From Trabulsiella odontotermitis (lineage in GTDB: Bacteria; Pseudomonadota; Gammaproteobacteria; Enterobacterales; Enterobacteriaceae): a stretch of DNA of 64,000 nt. Shown here piece after piece: positions 18,738 to 27,397 of the stretch; positions within the stretch are counted from its first letter, which is position 1; each line of letters opens with the position of its first letter. The notes below the pieces were generated by a model. That model ran no database searches, was not told where the DNA came from, and saw only the letters and a program-made list of their open reading frames with translations. The translations under genes were made by a program, and so were the position numbers. The DNA is taken from assembly GCF_030053895.1 (NCBI RefSeq), contig NZ_CP125781.1, positions 1,364,001 to 1,428,000 on the forward strand, given 5' to 3'.

Positions 18738-19745
18738 ATGAATACTGAAGCCACTCACGACCAACATGAAGCACAAACCACGGGTACACGTCTGCGCAGC
18801 GCCCGTGAACAACTCGGACTCAGTCAACAAGCCGTCGCGGAACGCTTGTGTCTGAAGGTTTCCACGGTTCGCGATCTTGAAGACGATAAGGCTCCTGCCG
18901 ATCTGGCTTCAACATTCCTGCGTGGGTACATCCGTTCTTATGCCCGACTGGTGCATATCCCGGAAGAAGAACTGCTTCCGATCAAAGAGACGCCAGTCCG
19001 AATGACCAAAGTCGCGCCGATGCAAGGCATGACGATAGGGAAGCGCCGTAAAAGACGCGACGGCTGGCTGATGAGCTTTACCTGGCTGGTGCTGTTTGTG
19101 GTGATCGGCCTGACGGGCGCCTGGTGGTGGCAAAACCACAAAGCGCAGCAGGAAGAGATCTCCAGCATGGCTGATCAATCCTCCGCTGAGCTGAATGCCA
19201 GCGACACCAGTTCGCAGCAGAGTATTCCGCTGGATACCGGTGCGGCGCAAACGCCGGACGCTACCGCGCAGAATACGCCTGTTGAGCCGCCAGCCCCGAC
19301 GACTTCCGCACCGGCAACCCCGGCGCCGACCACGACGGCCCCGGCGGATAACGCGCAGGCAAATGCTGTGGTGCCGCCATCACAGGCTAACGTTGATAAC
19401 ACTGCCAACAATACCGCACCGGCTGCCACGGACGCCGCGCAACTGCCGACCGATCAGGCGGGGACTGCCGCGCCGACCGTAAGCACTGACGCCATCGTAA
19501 TGAATTTCAATGCCGATTGCTGGCTGGAAGTCTCTGACGCAACAGGGAAAAAACTGTTCAGTGGCCTGCAACGCAAAGATGGCACGCTTAACTTAACCGG
19601 ACAGGCGCCTTATAAGCTTAAAATTGGCGCTCCGGCCGCTGTTCAGATCCAGTATCAGGGAAAACCTGTCGATCTCAGCCGCTTTATCAGAACTAACCAG
19701 GTTGCGCGTTTGACCCTCAATGCCGAACAATCACCGGCACAGTAA
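18738..19745 (+). CDS. rodZ: Cytoskeleton protein RodZ
   Basis: 335 residues (E. coli 337). A cytoplasmic helix-turn-helix domain of the Xre type (about residues 15-85) binds MreB. One membrane helix lies at about 110-131 after a basic patch (KRRKRRDGW). A periplasmic Pro/Thr/Ala-rich linker leads to a C-terminal DUF4115 beta domain. It links MreB to cell-wall synthesis and keeps the rod shape. Confidence 0.95.
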   Translation: MNTEATHDQHEAQTTGTRLRSAREQLGLSQQAVAERLCLKVSTVRDLEDDKAPADLASTFLRGYIRSYARLVHIPEEELLPIKETPVRMTKVAPMQGMTIGKRRKRRDGWLMSFTWLVLFVVIGLTGAWWWQNHKAQQEEISSMADQSSAELNASDTSSQQSIPLDTGAAQTPDATAQNTPVEPPAPTTSAPATPAPTTTAPADNAQANAVVPPSQANVDNTANNTAPAATDAAQLPTDQAGTAAPTVSTDAIVMNFNADCWLEVSDATGKKLFSGLQRKDGTLNLTGQAPYKLKIGAPAAVQIQYQGKPVDLSRFIRTNQVARLTLNAEQSPAQ

Positions 19746-19771
19746 CAGACGGGCAATGCGGGAGATTTTTC

Positions 19772-20893
19772 ATGCATAACCAGGCTCCAATTCAACGTAG
19801 GAAGTCCACACGCATTTACGTTGGTAACGTGCCGATCGGCGATGGGGCTCCCATCGCCGTGCAGTCAATGACCAACACGCGTACGACAGATGTCGAGGCG
19901 ACGGTCAATCAAATCAAAGCGCTGGAGCGCGTTGGCGCGGACATCGTCCGCGTCTCTGTTCCGACCATGGATGCCGCAGAAGCCTTCAGACTCATCAAAC
20001 AGCAGGTCAGCGTTCCGCTGGTGGCTGATATCCACTTCGATTACCGCATTGCGCTGAAAGTCGCCGAGTACGGTGTCGACTGCCTGCGCATCAACCCGGG
20101 CAACATTGGTAACGAAGAGCGCATCCGCCAGGTGGTGGACTGCGCGCGTGATAAAAACATCCCGATCCGTATCGGCGTTAACGCCGGTTCGCTGGAAAAA
20201 GATCTCCAGGAAAAATACGGTGAGCCAACGCCGCAGGCACTGCTCGAATCCGCGATGCGTCACGTTGATCACCTTGATCGTCTCAACTTTGATCAGTTCA
20301 AAGTGAGCGTGAAAGCTTCTGACGTGTTCCTGGCGGTGGAATCCTATCGTCTGCTGGCGAAGCAGATCGATCAACCGCTGCACCTGGGGATCACCGAAGC
20401 AGGCGGCGCCCGTAGCGGTGCGGTGAAATCGGCGATCGGCCTCGGCTTGCTGCTCTCTGAAGGGATTGGCGATACCCTGCGCGTGTCGCTGGCGGCGGAT
20501 CCGGTTGAAGAGATCAAAGTCGGTTTCGACATCCTGAAATCGTTGCGTATTCGTGCGCGCGGCATCAACTTCATCGCCTGTCCGACCTGTTCGCGTCAGG
20601 AATTTGACGTGATTGGCACCGTCAACGCGCTGGAACAGCGACTGGAAGACATCATCACGCCGATGGACGTGTCCATTATCGGCTGCGTGGTGAACGGTCC
20701 TGGCGAAGCGCTGGTGTCCACGCTCGGCGTTACTGGCGGCAACCGCAAAAGCGGTCTGTACGAGGACGGCGTGCGTAAAGATCGTCTGGACAACGACGAC
20801 ATGATTGCCCAGCTAGAAGCGCGGATCCGTGCGAAAGCCAGCATGCTCGACGAAGCCCAACGCATCGACGTCCAGCAGGTCGACGTAAAATAA
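19772..20893 (+). CDS. ispG: 4-hydroxy-3-methylbut-2-en-1-yl diphosphate synthase IspG (GcpE)
   Basis: 373 residues (E. coli 372). This [4Fe-4S] enzyme carries out the penultimate step of the MEP isoprenoid pathway, converting MEcPP to HMBPP. A TIM-barrel domain is followed by the cluster domain with ACPTCSRQEF and GCVVNGPGEA, which supply the three cysteine ligands. It is a client of the Isc machinery encoded earlier in the window. Confidence 0.97.
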   Translation: MHNQAPIQRRKSTRIYVGNVPIGDGAPIAVQSMTNTRTTDVEATVNQIKALERVGADIVRVSVPTMDAAEAFRLIKQQVSVPLVADIHFDYRIALKVAEYGVDCLRINPGNIGNEERIRQVVDCARDKNIPIRIGVNAGSLEKDLQEKYGEPTPQALLESAMRHVDHLDRLNFDQFKVSVKASDVFLAVESYRLLAKQIDQPLHLGITEAGGARSGAVKSAIGLGLLLSEGIGDTLRVSLAADPVEEIKVGFDILKSLRIRARGINFIACPTCSRQEFDVIGTVNALEQRLEDIITPMDVSIIGCVVNGPGEALVSTLGVTGGNRKSGLYEDGVRKDRLDNDDMIAQLEARIRAKASMLDEAQRIDVQQVDVK

Positions 20894-20902
20894 TAACGTG
20901 AT

Positions 20903-20921
20903 GGGAAGCGACGCGCTTCCC
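20903..20921 (+). promoter_or_regulatory. Hairpin between ispG and hisS
   Basis: GGGAAGC pairs perfectly with GCTTCCC around GACGC. No T-run follows, so it is at best a weak or factor-dependent terminator; it could also protect the ispG mRNA end. Confidence 0.45.
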
Positions 20922-20989
20922 GTGTATGATTGAACCCGCGGGCGCATCAGCGCTAAGGGTTCATTTTTGTATATAGAAAGAGAATAAAC

Positions 20990-22264
20990 GTGGCAAAAAA
21001 CATTCAAGCCATTCGCGGCATGAACGATTACCTGCCGGGCGAAACCGCCATCTGGCAGCGCATTGAAGGCACACTGAAAGAGGTGCTCGGCAGCTACGGT
21101 TACAGTGAAATCCGTTTGCCGATTGTAGAGCAGACCCCGTTATTCAAACGCGCGATTGGTGAAGTCACCGATGTCGTTGAAAAAGAGATGTATACCTTCG
21201 AAGATCGTAATGGCGACAGCCTGACGCTGCGTCCGGAAGGTACTGCGGGTTGTGTACGCGCCGGCATCGAACATGGTCTTCTGTACAATCAGGAACAACG
21301 TTTGTGGTACATCGGGCCGATGTTCCGCCATGAGCGTCCGCAGAAAGGGCGTTATCGCCAGTTCCATCAGATCGGTTGTGAAGTGTTCGGCCTGCAGGGC
21401 CCGGATATCGACGCCGAACTGATTATGCTGACCGCACGCTGGTGGCGCGCGCTGGGGATCTCCCGTGATGTCAGCCTGGAGCTGAACTCCATCGGCTCAC
21501 TGGAAGCGCGTGCAAACTACCGTGATGCGCTGGTGGCGTATCTGGAGCAGCACACCGAGAAGCTTGACGAAGACAGCAAACGCCGTATGTACAGCAACCC
21601 GCTGCGCGTGCTGGATTCGAAAAATCCGGACGTCCAGGCGCTGCTGAATGACGCGCCTGCGCTGGGCGATTACCTGGACGACGAGTCTAAAGAACACTTC
21701 GCCGGGCTGTGTAAATTCCTCGACGATGCCGGTATTACTTATACCGTGAATCAGCGTCTGGTGCGCGGTCTGGATTACTACAACCGCACGGTTTTTGAGT
21801 GGGTCACCAATAGCCTGGGCTCCCAGGGCACCGTTTGCGCCGGTGGGCGTTATGATGGTCTGGTTGAGCAGTTAGGTGGTCGCGCTACGCCGGGCGTTGG
21901 TTTTGCGATGGGTCTTGAGCGATTAGTTTTACTGGTTCAGGCCGTTAACCCGGAATTTAAAGCCGATCCTGTTGTCGATATATACCTGATCGCCTCCGGA
22001 GAAAATACTCAGTCAGCCGCTATGCGTCTGGCAGAGCAGATCCGCGATGCGAGCAAAGGCGTTAAACTGATGACTAACCATGGCGGCGGTAACTTCAAGA
22101 AGCAGTTTGCCCGTGCAGACAAGTGGGGCGCTCGCGTCGCACTGGTGCTGGGTGAATCTGAGATTGCGGAACGCAACGTTGTGGTGAAAGATTTACGCTC
22201 AGGTGAGCAAACGACCGTTGCGCAGGATAGCGTGGCGGAATATTTGCGGACACTACTGGGCTAA
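20990..22264 (+). CDS. hisS: Histidyl-tRNA synthetase
   Basis: 424 residues, a class II synthetase. It begins at GTG (20990), giving the conserved (M)AKNIQAIRGMNDYLPG. Motif 2 is around MFRHERPQKGRYRQFHQ, and histidine-specific stretches LVRGLDYYNRTVFE and CAGGRYDGLV are present, followed by a C-terminal anticodon domain. No attenuator leader of His codons is visible upstream. Confidence 0.97.
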   Translation: MAKNIQAIRGMNDYLPGETAIWQRIEGTLKEVLGSYGYSEIRLPIVEQTPLFKRAIGEVTDVVEKEMYTFEDRNGDSLTLRPEGTAGCVRAGIEHGLLYNQEQRLWYIGPMFRHERPQKGRYRQFHQIGCEVFGLQGPDIDAELIMLTARWWRALGISRDVSLELNSIGSLEARANYRDALVAYLEQHTEKLDEDSKRRMYSNPLRVLDSKNPDVQALLNDAPALGDYLDDESKEHFAGLCKFLDDAGITYTVNQRLVRGLDYYNRTVFEWVTNSLGSQGTVCAGGRYDGLVEQLGGRATPGVGFAMGLERLVLLVQAVNPEFKADPVVDIYLIASGENTQSAAMRLAEQIRDASKGVKLMTNHGGGNFKKQFARADKWGARVALVLGESEIAERNVVVKDLRSGEQTTVAQDSVAEYLRTLLG

Positions 22265-22298
22265 TCTCCCGGGAAATATCATTCAGGAGAAGGACTGC

Positions 22299-22922
22299 GT
22301 GGAAATTTACAATAACGAAAACGACCAGGTCGATGCACTTAAACGGTTCTTTGCGGAGAACGGTAAGGCACTGGCGGTTGGGGTGATACTCGGGGTAGGT
22401 GCGCTGGTCGGCTGGCGCTACTGGACTTCCCATCAAATCGACACGGCCAGAGGCGCGTCGCTGGCCTATGAGAATGCGGTCTCTTCGCTGAATTCAGGCA
22501 AGCCGGAAGCTATCGCCTCAGCGGAAAAATTTGCGGCTGAAACGAAAAATACTTACGGCGCGTTTGCTTCTCTGGAGCTGGCGCAACAGTATGTCGATGC
22601 AAACCAGCTCGATAAAGCAGAAAAACAGTTGCAGCAGGGTCTGGTGGCTGCCGCCGCTGATGATAACCTTAAATCGGTTATCAACATGCGTCTTGCTCGT
22701 CTTCAACTTCAGTTGAAACAGCCGGATGCCGCGCTGAAAACCCTTGATGGCATCAAAGGCGAAGGCTGGACGGCTATCGTCGCGGATCTGCGTGGTGAAA
22801 TTCTGCTGAGCAAAGGCGATAAGCAAGGCGCGCGTACCGCGTGGGAAGCGGGCGTTAAGAGCGATGCTTCACCCGCGCTTAGCGAAATGATGCGCATGAA
22901 AATAAATAATTTGTCCATCTGA
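22299..22922 (+). CDS. yfgM: YfgM, ancillary SecYEG translocon / BAM-operon TPR protein
   Basis: 207 residues (E. coli 206). The GTG at 22299 gives (M)EIYNNENDQVDALKRFF, matching the known start; AGGAGAAGG lies upstream. One membrane helix (about residues 22-40) is followed by a periplasmic TPR-like domain. In E. coli YfgM associates with PpiD at the Sec translocon. It is ten bases before bamB and probably co-transcribed. Confidence 0.93.
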   Translation: MEIYNNENDQVDALKRFFAENGKALAVGVILGVGALVGWRYWTSHQIDTARGASLAYENAVSSLNSGKPEAIASAEKFAAETKNTYGAFASLELAQQYVDANQLDKAEKQLQQGLVAAAADDNLKSVINMRLARLQLQLKQPDAALKTLDGIKGEGWTAIVADLRGEILLSKGDKQGARTAWEAGVKSDASPALSEMMRMKINNLSI

Positions 22923-22932
22923 GAGGGACGCG

Positions 22933-24111
22933 ATGCAATTGCGTAAATTACTTTTGCCAGGACTGCTTTCAGTGACTCTGCTGAGTGGTTGCTCGTTATT
23001 TAACAGCGAAGAAGACGTTGTCAAAATGTCTCCGCTGCCAACGGTTGAAAACCAGTTCACGCCGTCCACCGCATGGGACACCTCGGTCGGTAGCGGGATT
23101 GGCGATTTCTACTCCAACCTCCATCCGGCTTATGCGGACAGCGTGGTTTATGCCGCTGATCGCAAAGGCACTGTGAAAGCAGTGAATATGGATGACGGCC
23201 GTGAAGTCTGGTCAGTGAACCTGGCAGAAAAAGACGGCTGGTTCTCGCATGCGCCGGCACTGCTCTCTGGCGGTCTGACTGTTTCTGGCGGTCATGTGTA
23301 TGTCGGCAGTGAAAAAGCGAAAGTGTATGCCCTGAATACCGGCGATGGCACCGTAGCATGGGAAACCGTGGTGGCGGGTGAAGCACTCTCTCGTCCGGTC
23401 GTCAGCGATGGCATGGTGCTGGTACACACCAGCAACGGCCAGTTGCAGGCGCTGAACGAAAGCGACGGTGCGGTGAAGTGGACCGTTAACCTCGATATGC
23501 CGTCTCTGTCTCTGCGTGGTGAATCTGCGCCTGCGACCGCTTATGGCGCTGCGATTGTTGGCGGTGATAACGGCCGCGTCAGCGCTGTGCTGATGCAACA
23601 GGGCCAGATCATCTGGCAGCAGCGTATTTCCCAGGCCACCGGCGCGACGGAAATTGATCGCCTGAGCGACGTCGATACCACTCCGGTTGTGGTGGAGGGC
23701 GTGGTTTATACGCTGGCCTACAATGGCAACCTGACCGCGCTGGATCTGCGTAGCGGCCAGATCATGTGGAAACGTGAACTGGGCTCGGTAAATGACTTTA
23801 TCGTTGATGGCGACCGTATCTATATGGTCGATCAGAACGACCGCCTGTTGGCGCTGACCACTGACGGCGGCGTGACGCTGTGGACGCAGAGCGATCTGCT
23901 GCACCGCCTGCTGACCGCGCCGGTGCTGTATAACGGCAGCCTGGTCGTTGGCGACAGCGAAGGCTATATGCACTGGATTAACCCGCAGGATGGCCGCTTT
24001 GTGGCGCAACAGAAGGTCGACAGCTCCGGCTTCCTGACCGATCCTGTTGTGGCAGACGGCAAACTGTTAATCCAGGCAAAAGACGGCACGCTGTACGCGA
24101 TTACGCGTTAA
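22933..24111 (+). CDS. bamB: Outer-membrane assembly lipoprotein BamB
   Basis: 392 residues, the E. coli length. The lipobox LLSGC places the lipid on Cys20, and the residue after it is Ser, fitting export to the outer membrane. The rest is an eight-bladed beta-propeller with repeated YALNxxDG/W-type blades, which binds BamA POTRA domains in the BAM complex. It is followed by a terminator. Confidence 0.96.
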   Translation: MQLRKLLLPGLLSVTLLSGCSLFNSEEDVVKMSPLPTVENQFTPSTAWDTSVGSGIGDFYSNLHPAYADSVVYAADRKGTVKAVNMDDGREVWSVNLAEKDGWFSHAPALLSGGLTVSGGHVYVGSEKAKVYALNTGDGTVAWETVVAGEALSRPVVSDGMVLVHTSNGQLQALNESDGAVKWTVNLDMPSLSLRGESAPATAYGAAIVGGDNGRVSAVLMQQGQIIWQQRISQATGATEIDRLSDVDTTPVVVEGVVYTLAYNGNLTALDLRSGQIMWKRELGSVNDFIVDGDRIYMVDQNDRLLALTTDGGVTLWTQSDLLHRLLTAPVLYNGSLVVGDSEGYMHWINPQDGRFVAQQKVDSSGFLTDPVVADGKLLIQAKDGTLYAITR

Positions 24112-24134
24112 GTCAGTCGTCGTGAGTTGTAATA

Positions 24135-24173
24135 AACGGCTCCTGTTCAGTCAGGGGCCGTTTTACTGTTTTT
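24135..24173 (+). terminator. Terminator after bamB
   Basis: AACGGCTCCTG (24135-24145) pairs with CAGGGGCCGTT (24152-24162), with one G-T pair, then TTACTGTTTTT. It separates bamB from der. Confidence 0.8.
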
Positions 24174-24194
24174 AGAATTGAAGAGGCATTTAAC

Positions 24195-25673
24195 ATGGTA
24201 CCTGTGGTCGCGCTTGTCGGGCGCCCTAACGTAGGAAAATCCACGCTTTTTAACCGCCTGACGCGTACCCGTGACGCGCTGGTTGCGGATTTTCCGGGTC
24301 TGACTCGTGACCGTAAATACGGTCGTGCTGAAGTGGAAGGCCGTGAGTTTATCTGTATCGATACTGGTGGTATCGACGGCAACGAAGAGGGCGTGGAAAC
24401 CCGCATGGCGGAACAATCGCTGCTGGCGATTGAAGAAGCTGACGTGGTGCTGTTTATGGTCGATGCGCGCGCGGGCCTGATGCCTGCGGACGAAGCGATT
24501 GCTAAACACCTGCGCTCCCGCGAAAAACCCACCTTCCTTGTGGCGAATAAAACTGACGGTATCGACCCGGATCAGGCCGTGGCAGACTTCTGGTCGCTGG
24601 GGCTTGGCGAGATCCACCCGATTGCGGCATCGCACGGTCGTGGCGTCGCCAGCCTGCTGGAGCACGTGCTGCTGCCGTGGATGGAAGATGTCGAGCCTGC
24701 GGAAGAAATCGACGAAGACGCCGCGTACTGGGCGCAATTCGAAGCAGAACAGAACGGCGAAGCAGTTGAAGAGCCGGAAGACGATTTTAACCCGCAGGAT
24801 CTGCCGATTAAGCTGGCGATTGTGGGCCGCCCGAACGTGGGTAAGTCAACGCTAACTAACCGTATTCTTGGTGAAGAACGCGTGGTGGTTTTCGACATGC
24901 CGGGCACCACCCGCGATAGCATCTATATCCCGATGGAACGCGATGAGCGCGAATATGTGCTTATCGACACTGCCGGGGTGCGCAAGCGCGGCAAAATCAC
25001 CGACGCTGTCGAGAAATTCTCCGTAATCAAAACGTTACAGGCAATTGAAGACGCCAACGTGGTGATGCTGGTGATTGACGCCCGTGAAGGCATTTCCGAT
25101 CAAGATCTCTCGCTGTTGGGCTTTATCCTCAATAGTGGGCGCTCACTGGTCATCGTGGTTAACAAGTGGGACGGTCTGAGCCAGGAAGTGAAAGAGCAGG
25201 TGAAAGAGACGCTTGATTTCCGTCTGGGCTTTATTGATTTCGCCCGCGTACATTTTATCTCCGCTCTGCACGGCAGCGGTGTGGGTAACCTGTTTGAGTC
25301 AGTGCGTGAAGCCTATGACAGCTCTACGCGTCGCGTCAGCACCGCCATGCTGACACGTATCATGAACATGGCTGCAGATGATCATCAGCCGCCGCTGGTG
25401 CGCGGTCGTCGCGTGAAGTTGAAATACGCACATGCGGGTGGTTACAACCCGCCGATTGTGGTGATCCACGGCAACCAGGTTAAAGACCTGCCGGATTCCT
25501 ACAAGCGCTATCTGATGAACTATTTCCGCAAATCGCTGGATGTAATGGGTACGCCTATCCGTATTCAGTTCAAGGAAGGGGATAACCCGTTTGCCAATAA
25601 GCGCAATACGCTGACCCCGAACCAGATGCGTAAGCGTAAACGTCTGATCAAACACATCAAGAAAAGTAAGTAA
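24195..25673 (+). CDS. der: Ribosome-assembly GTPase Der (EngA)
   Basis: 492 residues (E. coli 490). Two tandem GTPase domains each carry a P-loop GRPNVGKST (near residues 8 and 211), with G3 motifs DTGG and DTAG and G4 motifs NKTD and NKWD. A very acidic linker (about residues 160-200) joins them, and a C-terminal KH-like domain follows. It is required for late 50S subunit maturation. Confidence 0.97.
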   Translation: MVPVVALVGRPNVGKSTLFNRLTRTRDALVADFPGLTRDRKYGRAEVEGREFICIDTGGIDGNEEGVETRMAEQSLLAIEEADVVLFMVDARAGLMPADEAIAKHLRSREKPTFLVANKTDGIDPDQAVADFWSLGLGEIHPIAASHGRGVASLLEHVLLPWMEDVEPAEEIDEDAAYWAQFEAEQNGEAVEEPEDDFNPQDLPIKLAIVGRPNVGKSTLTNRILGEERVVVFDMPGTTRDSIYIPMERDEREYVLIDTAGVRKRGKITDAVEKFSVIKTLQAIEDANVVMLVIDAREGISDQDLSLLGFILNSGRSLVIVVNKWDGLSQEVKEQVKETLDFRLGFIDFARVHFISALHGSGVGNLFESVREAYDSSTRRVSTAMLTRIMNMAADDHQPPLVRGRRVKLKYAHAGGYNPPIVVIHGNQVKDLPDSYKRYLMNYFRKSLDVMGTPIRIQFKEGDNPFANKRNTLTPNQMRKRKRLIKHIKKSK

Positions 25674-25738
25674 CCCCGCCCGGCTAGCCTTCTCCCGAGA
25701 GGAGAGGGCTGGCGTGATGGGAAAAGTGAGGAGGAACG

Positions 25739-25960
25739 ATGGAACTCAACTGCCCGACCTGCCACCACCCGCTTGAGCTGGACAACGGTGCGGCGCACTG
25801 CGCGACCTGCAATAAAGACATCCCGCTCGAAGCGCGCTGCCCTGAGTGCCACAAGCCGCTGGACGTGCTGAAAGCCTGTGGCGCGGTAGATTATTTTTGC
25901 CAGAACGGTCACGGTCTCATTTCAAAAAAACGCGTTGAATTCGTGCCGCTGAGCGCTTAA
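25739..25960 (+). CDS. yfgJ: Zinc-ribbon protein YfgJ
   Basis: 73 residues (E. coli 71) with paired CxxC motifs: CPTC, CATC and CPEC, plus a later CGAVDYFC. These predict a double zinc ribbon. Its function is not known. It starts after GAGGAGG and ends in a TTAA shared with the emfourin stop on the other strand. A hairpin with arms around CTTCTCC/GGAGAGG (about 25688-25711) lies between der and this gene. Confidence 0.9.
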   Translation: MELNCPTCHHPLELDNGAAHCATCNKDIPLEARCPECHKPLDVLKACGAVDYFCQNGHGLISKKRVEFVPLSA

Positions 25961-26307
25961 TCGCACACGCAATCTTCCCCTTTTTGCCAGAGGTCCACCA
26001 GCGACGGCGGGGCCTCCTGTTCCGGTACCAGAATAATAATATCGGTGTATTGCGCCTGATTGTGCTGGGTCCAGATGATCTGAATGCGGAAATAGCGCTG
26101 ATCGCCACGCCCCGGTGATTCCGGCTGCCCCGGCGGCATACCACGCGGCACCGACTGCTGAAGAATATCAATCACCCGCTGGCGCTGAGCAGGTTCCAGT
26201 GAGGCGAGGGTGATCCTGCGCTGGCCGCTGAGCTTTGGAATAAACGCCACACCGCCTTCACGCGCCAGTTCAATGACCGCGTCATCGGTCAGATCCGGTA
26301 TCTGCAT
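25957..26307 (-). CDS. Emfourin-type protealysin inhibitor
   Basis: 116 residues. A small cytoplasmic protein in tail-to-head position behind protealysin, with the look of the M4 inhibitor emfourin (protealysin inhibitor of Serratia). Its ATG follows the protease stop directly (TAA then ATG), a strong sign of translational coupling and matched amounts. Internal stretches such as ELAREGGVAFIPKLSGQRR and a C-terminal CVCD are visible. The family assignment rests mainly on size and position next to protealysin, with partial recall of the family sequence. Confidence 0.78.
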   Translation of the reverse strand: MQIPDLTDDAVIELAREGGVAFIPKLSGQRRITLASLEPAQRQRVIDILQQSVPRGMPPGQPESPGRGDQRYFRIQIIWTQHNQAQYTDIIILVPEQEAPPSLVDLWQKGEDCVCD

Positions 26308-27333
26308 TTACATCACCCCCACGGTTTTCCATGCCTGTTCGATAGCGGTTGCTGTCTCTTTCCCGGAGCGCTTCTCGCCGTGGGCAATAGTCAGCTTCGC
26401 GAAATCGATGAAATCGGCGTCCTGGGCGAGGGCGCGATCGCAGACGGTATCGTACCAGGCATATCCCGCTTTTTCCCACGCATAACCGCCCAGTGCGGAG
26501 GCTGCCAGATAAAATGCCCGGTTAGGAATGCCGGAATTCAGATGCACGCCGCCGTTATCGTCGCGGGTTTTAATAAAGTCTTTCATATGGGCAGGCTGCG
26601 GATCTTTGCCTAACAGCGGATCGTCATACGCCGTACCCGGTGCCGACATCGAGCGCAGCCCTTTGCCGTTGATGCCTTTCGCCAGCAGCCCTTCGCCAAT
26701 GATCCAGTCAGCCTCATCGGCACGCTGTTTGAGATGGTACTGTTTCACCAGCGAACCGAACACGTCGGACAGCGATTCGTTCAGCGCACCGGATTGCTCG
26801 AAATAAATCAGTCCGGCTTCGGTCTCTGTCACGCCATGGCTGAGCTCATGCGCCACCACATCAATCGCGATGGTAAAGCGGTTGAAGATCTCGCCGTCAC
26901 CATCGCCAAAGACCATCTGTTGCCCGTTCCAGAATGCGTTCTGGTATTCGCGCCCGTAATGGACGGTACCGGTCAGAATGAGCCCTTTGTTGTCGAGCGA
27001 ATCTCGCTTGTAGTGTTGCCAGAAAAATTCATGGGTGATGCCGAGATAATCGTACGCCTCATCAACGGCAACATCGCCGTTAGACGGATGCCCTTCGCTG
27101 CGCACCGGTGTGCCGGGCAGATCCTGGGTGTTTTTGGCATCGTAAATATCGCGCTCGAGCTGCCCGGCTTTGCTGACGTGCGGTGCGGCGGGTTTTCCCG
27201 GCATATGCGCCATTAAGGTCTGGACGTGCGTCAGGGTCTGACGAGCGCACTGCTGTTGCGGCGCGGAGCCATGATCAATAATGCGGCGCAGAATGTAGGG
27301 GGGAATGACGCTGTAGTAATGGGTCGCTTTCAT
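26308..27333 (-). CDS. Protealysin-like M4 metalloprotease precursor
   Basis: 341 residues. The thermolysin-family zinc site HELSH is at residues 162-166, with third ligand Glu186 in GALNESLSD and the catalytic-histidine region NGGVHLNSGIPN. No signal peptide is seen. The short N-terminal propeptide carries PPYILRRI (residues 11-18), the hallmark of protealysin-type precursors. In Serratia protealysin cleaves actin and is linked to invasion; a role here is inference. It is co-directed with its inhibitor and lies between yfgJ and xseA, an insertion site in related genera. Confidence 0.92.
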   Translation of the reverse strand: MKATHYYSVIPPYILRRIIDHGSAPQQQCARQTLTHVQTLMAHMPGKPAAPHVSKAGQLERDIYDAKNTQDLPGTPVRSEGHPSNGDVAVDEAYDYLGITHEFFWQHYKRDSLDNKGLILTGTVHYGREYQNAFWNGQQMVFGDGDGEIFNRFTIAIDVVAHELSHGVTETEAGLIYFEQSGALNESLSDVFGSLVKQYHLKQRADEADWIIGEGLLAKGINGKGLRSMSAPGTAYDDPLLGKDPQPAHMKDFIKTRDDNGGVHLNSGIPNRAFYLAASALGGYAWEKAGYAWYDTVCDRALAQDADFIDFAKLTIAHGEKRSGKETATAIEQAWKTVGVM

Positions 27334-27397
27334 GCTGCTCTCCTTCGTTCTGGCAAAGCCGAATAAAAAAAGAAACAGTGTTCAGTGTAAGCGAGTT

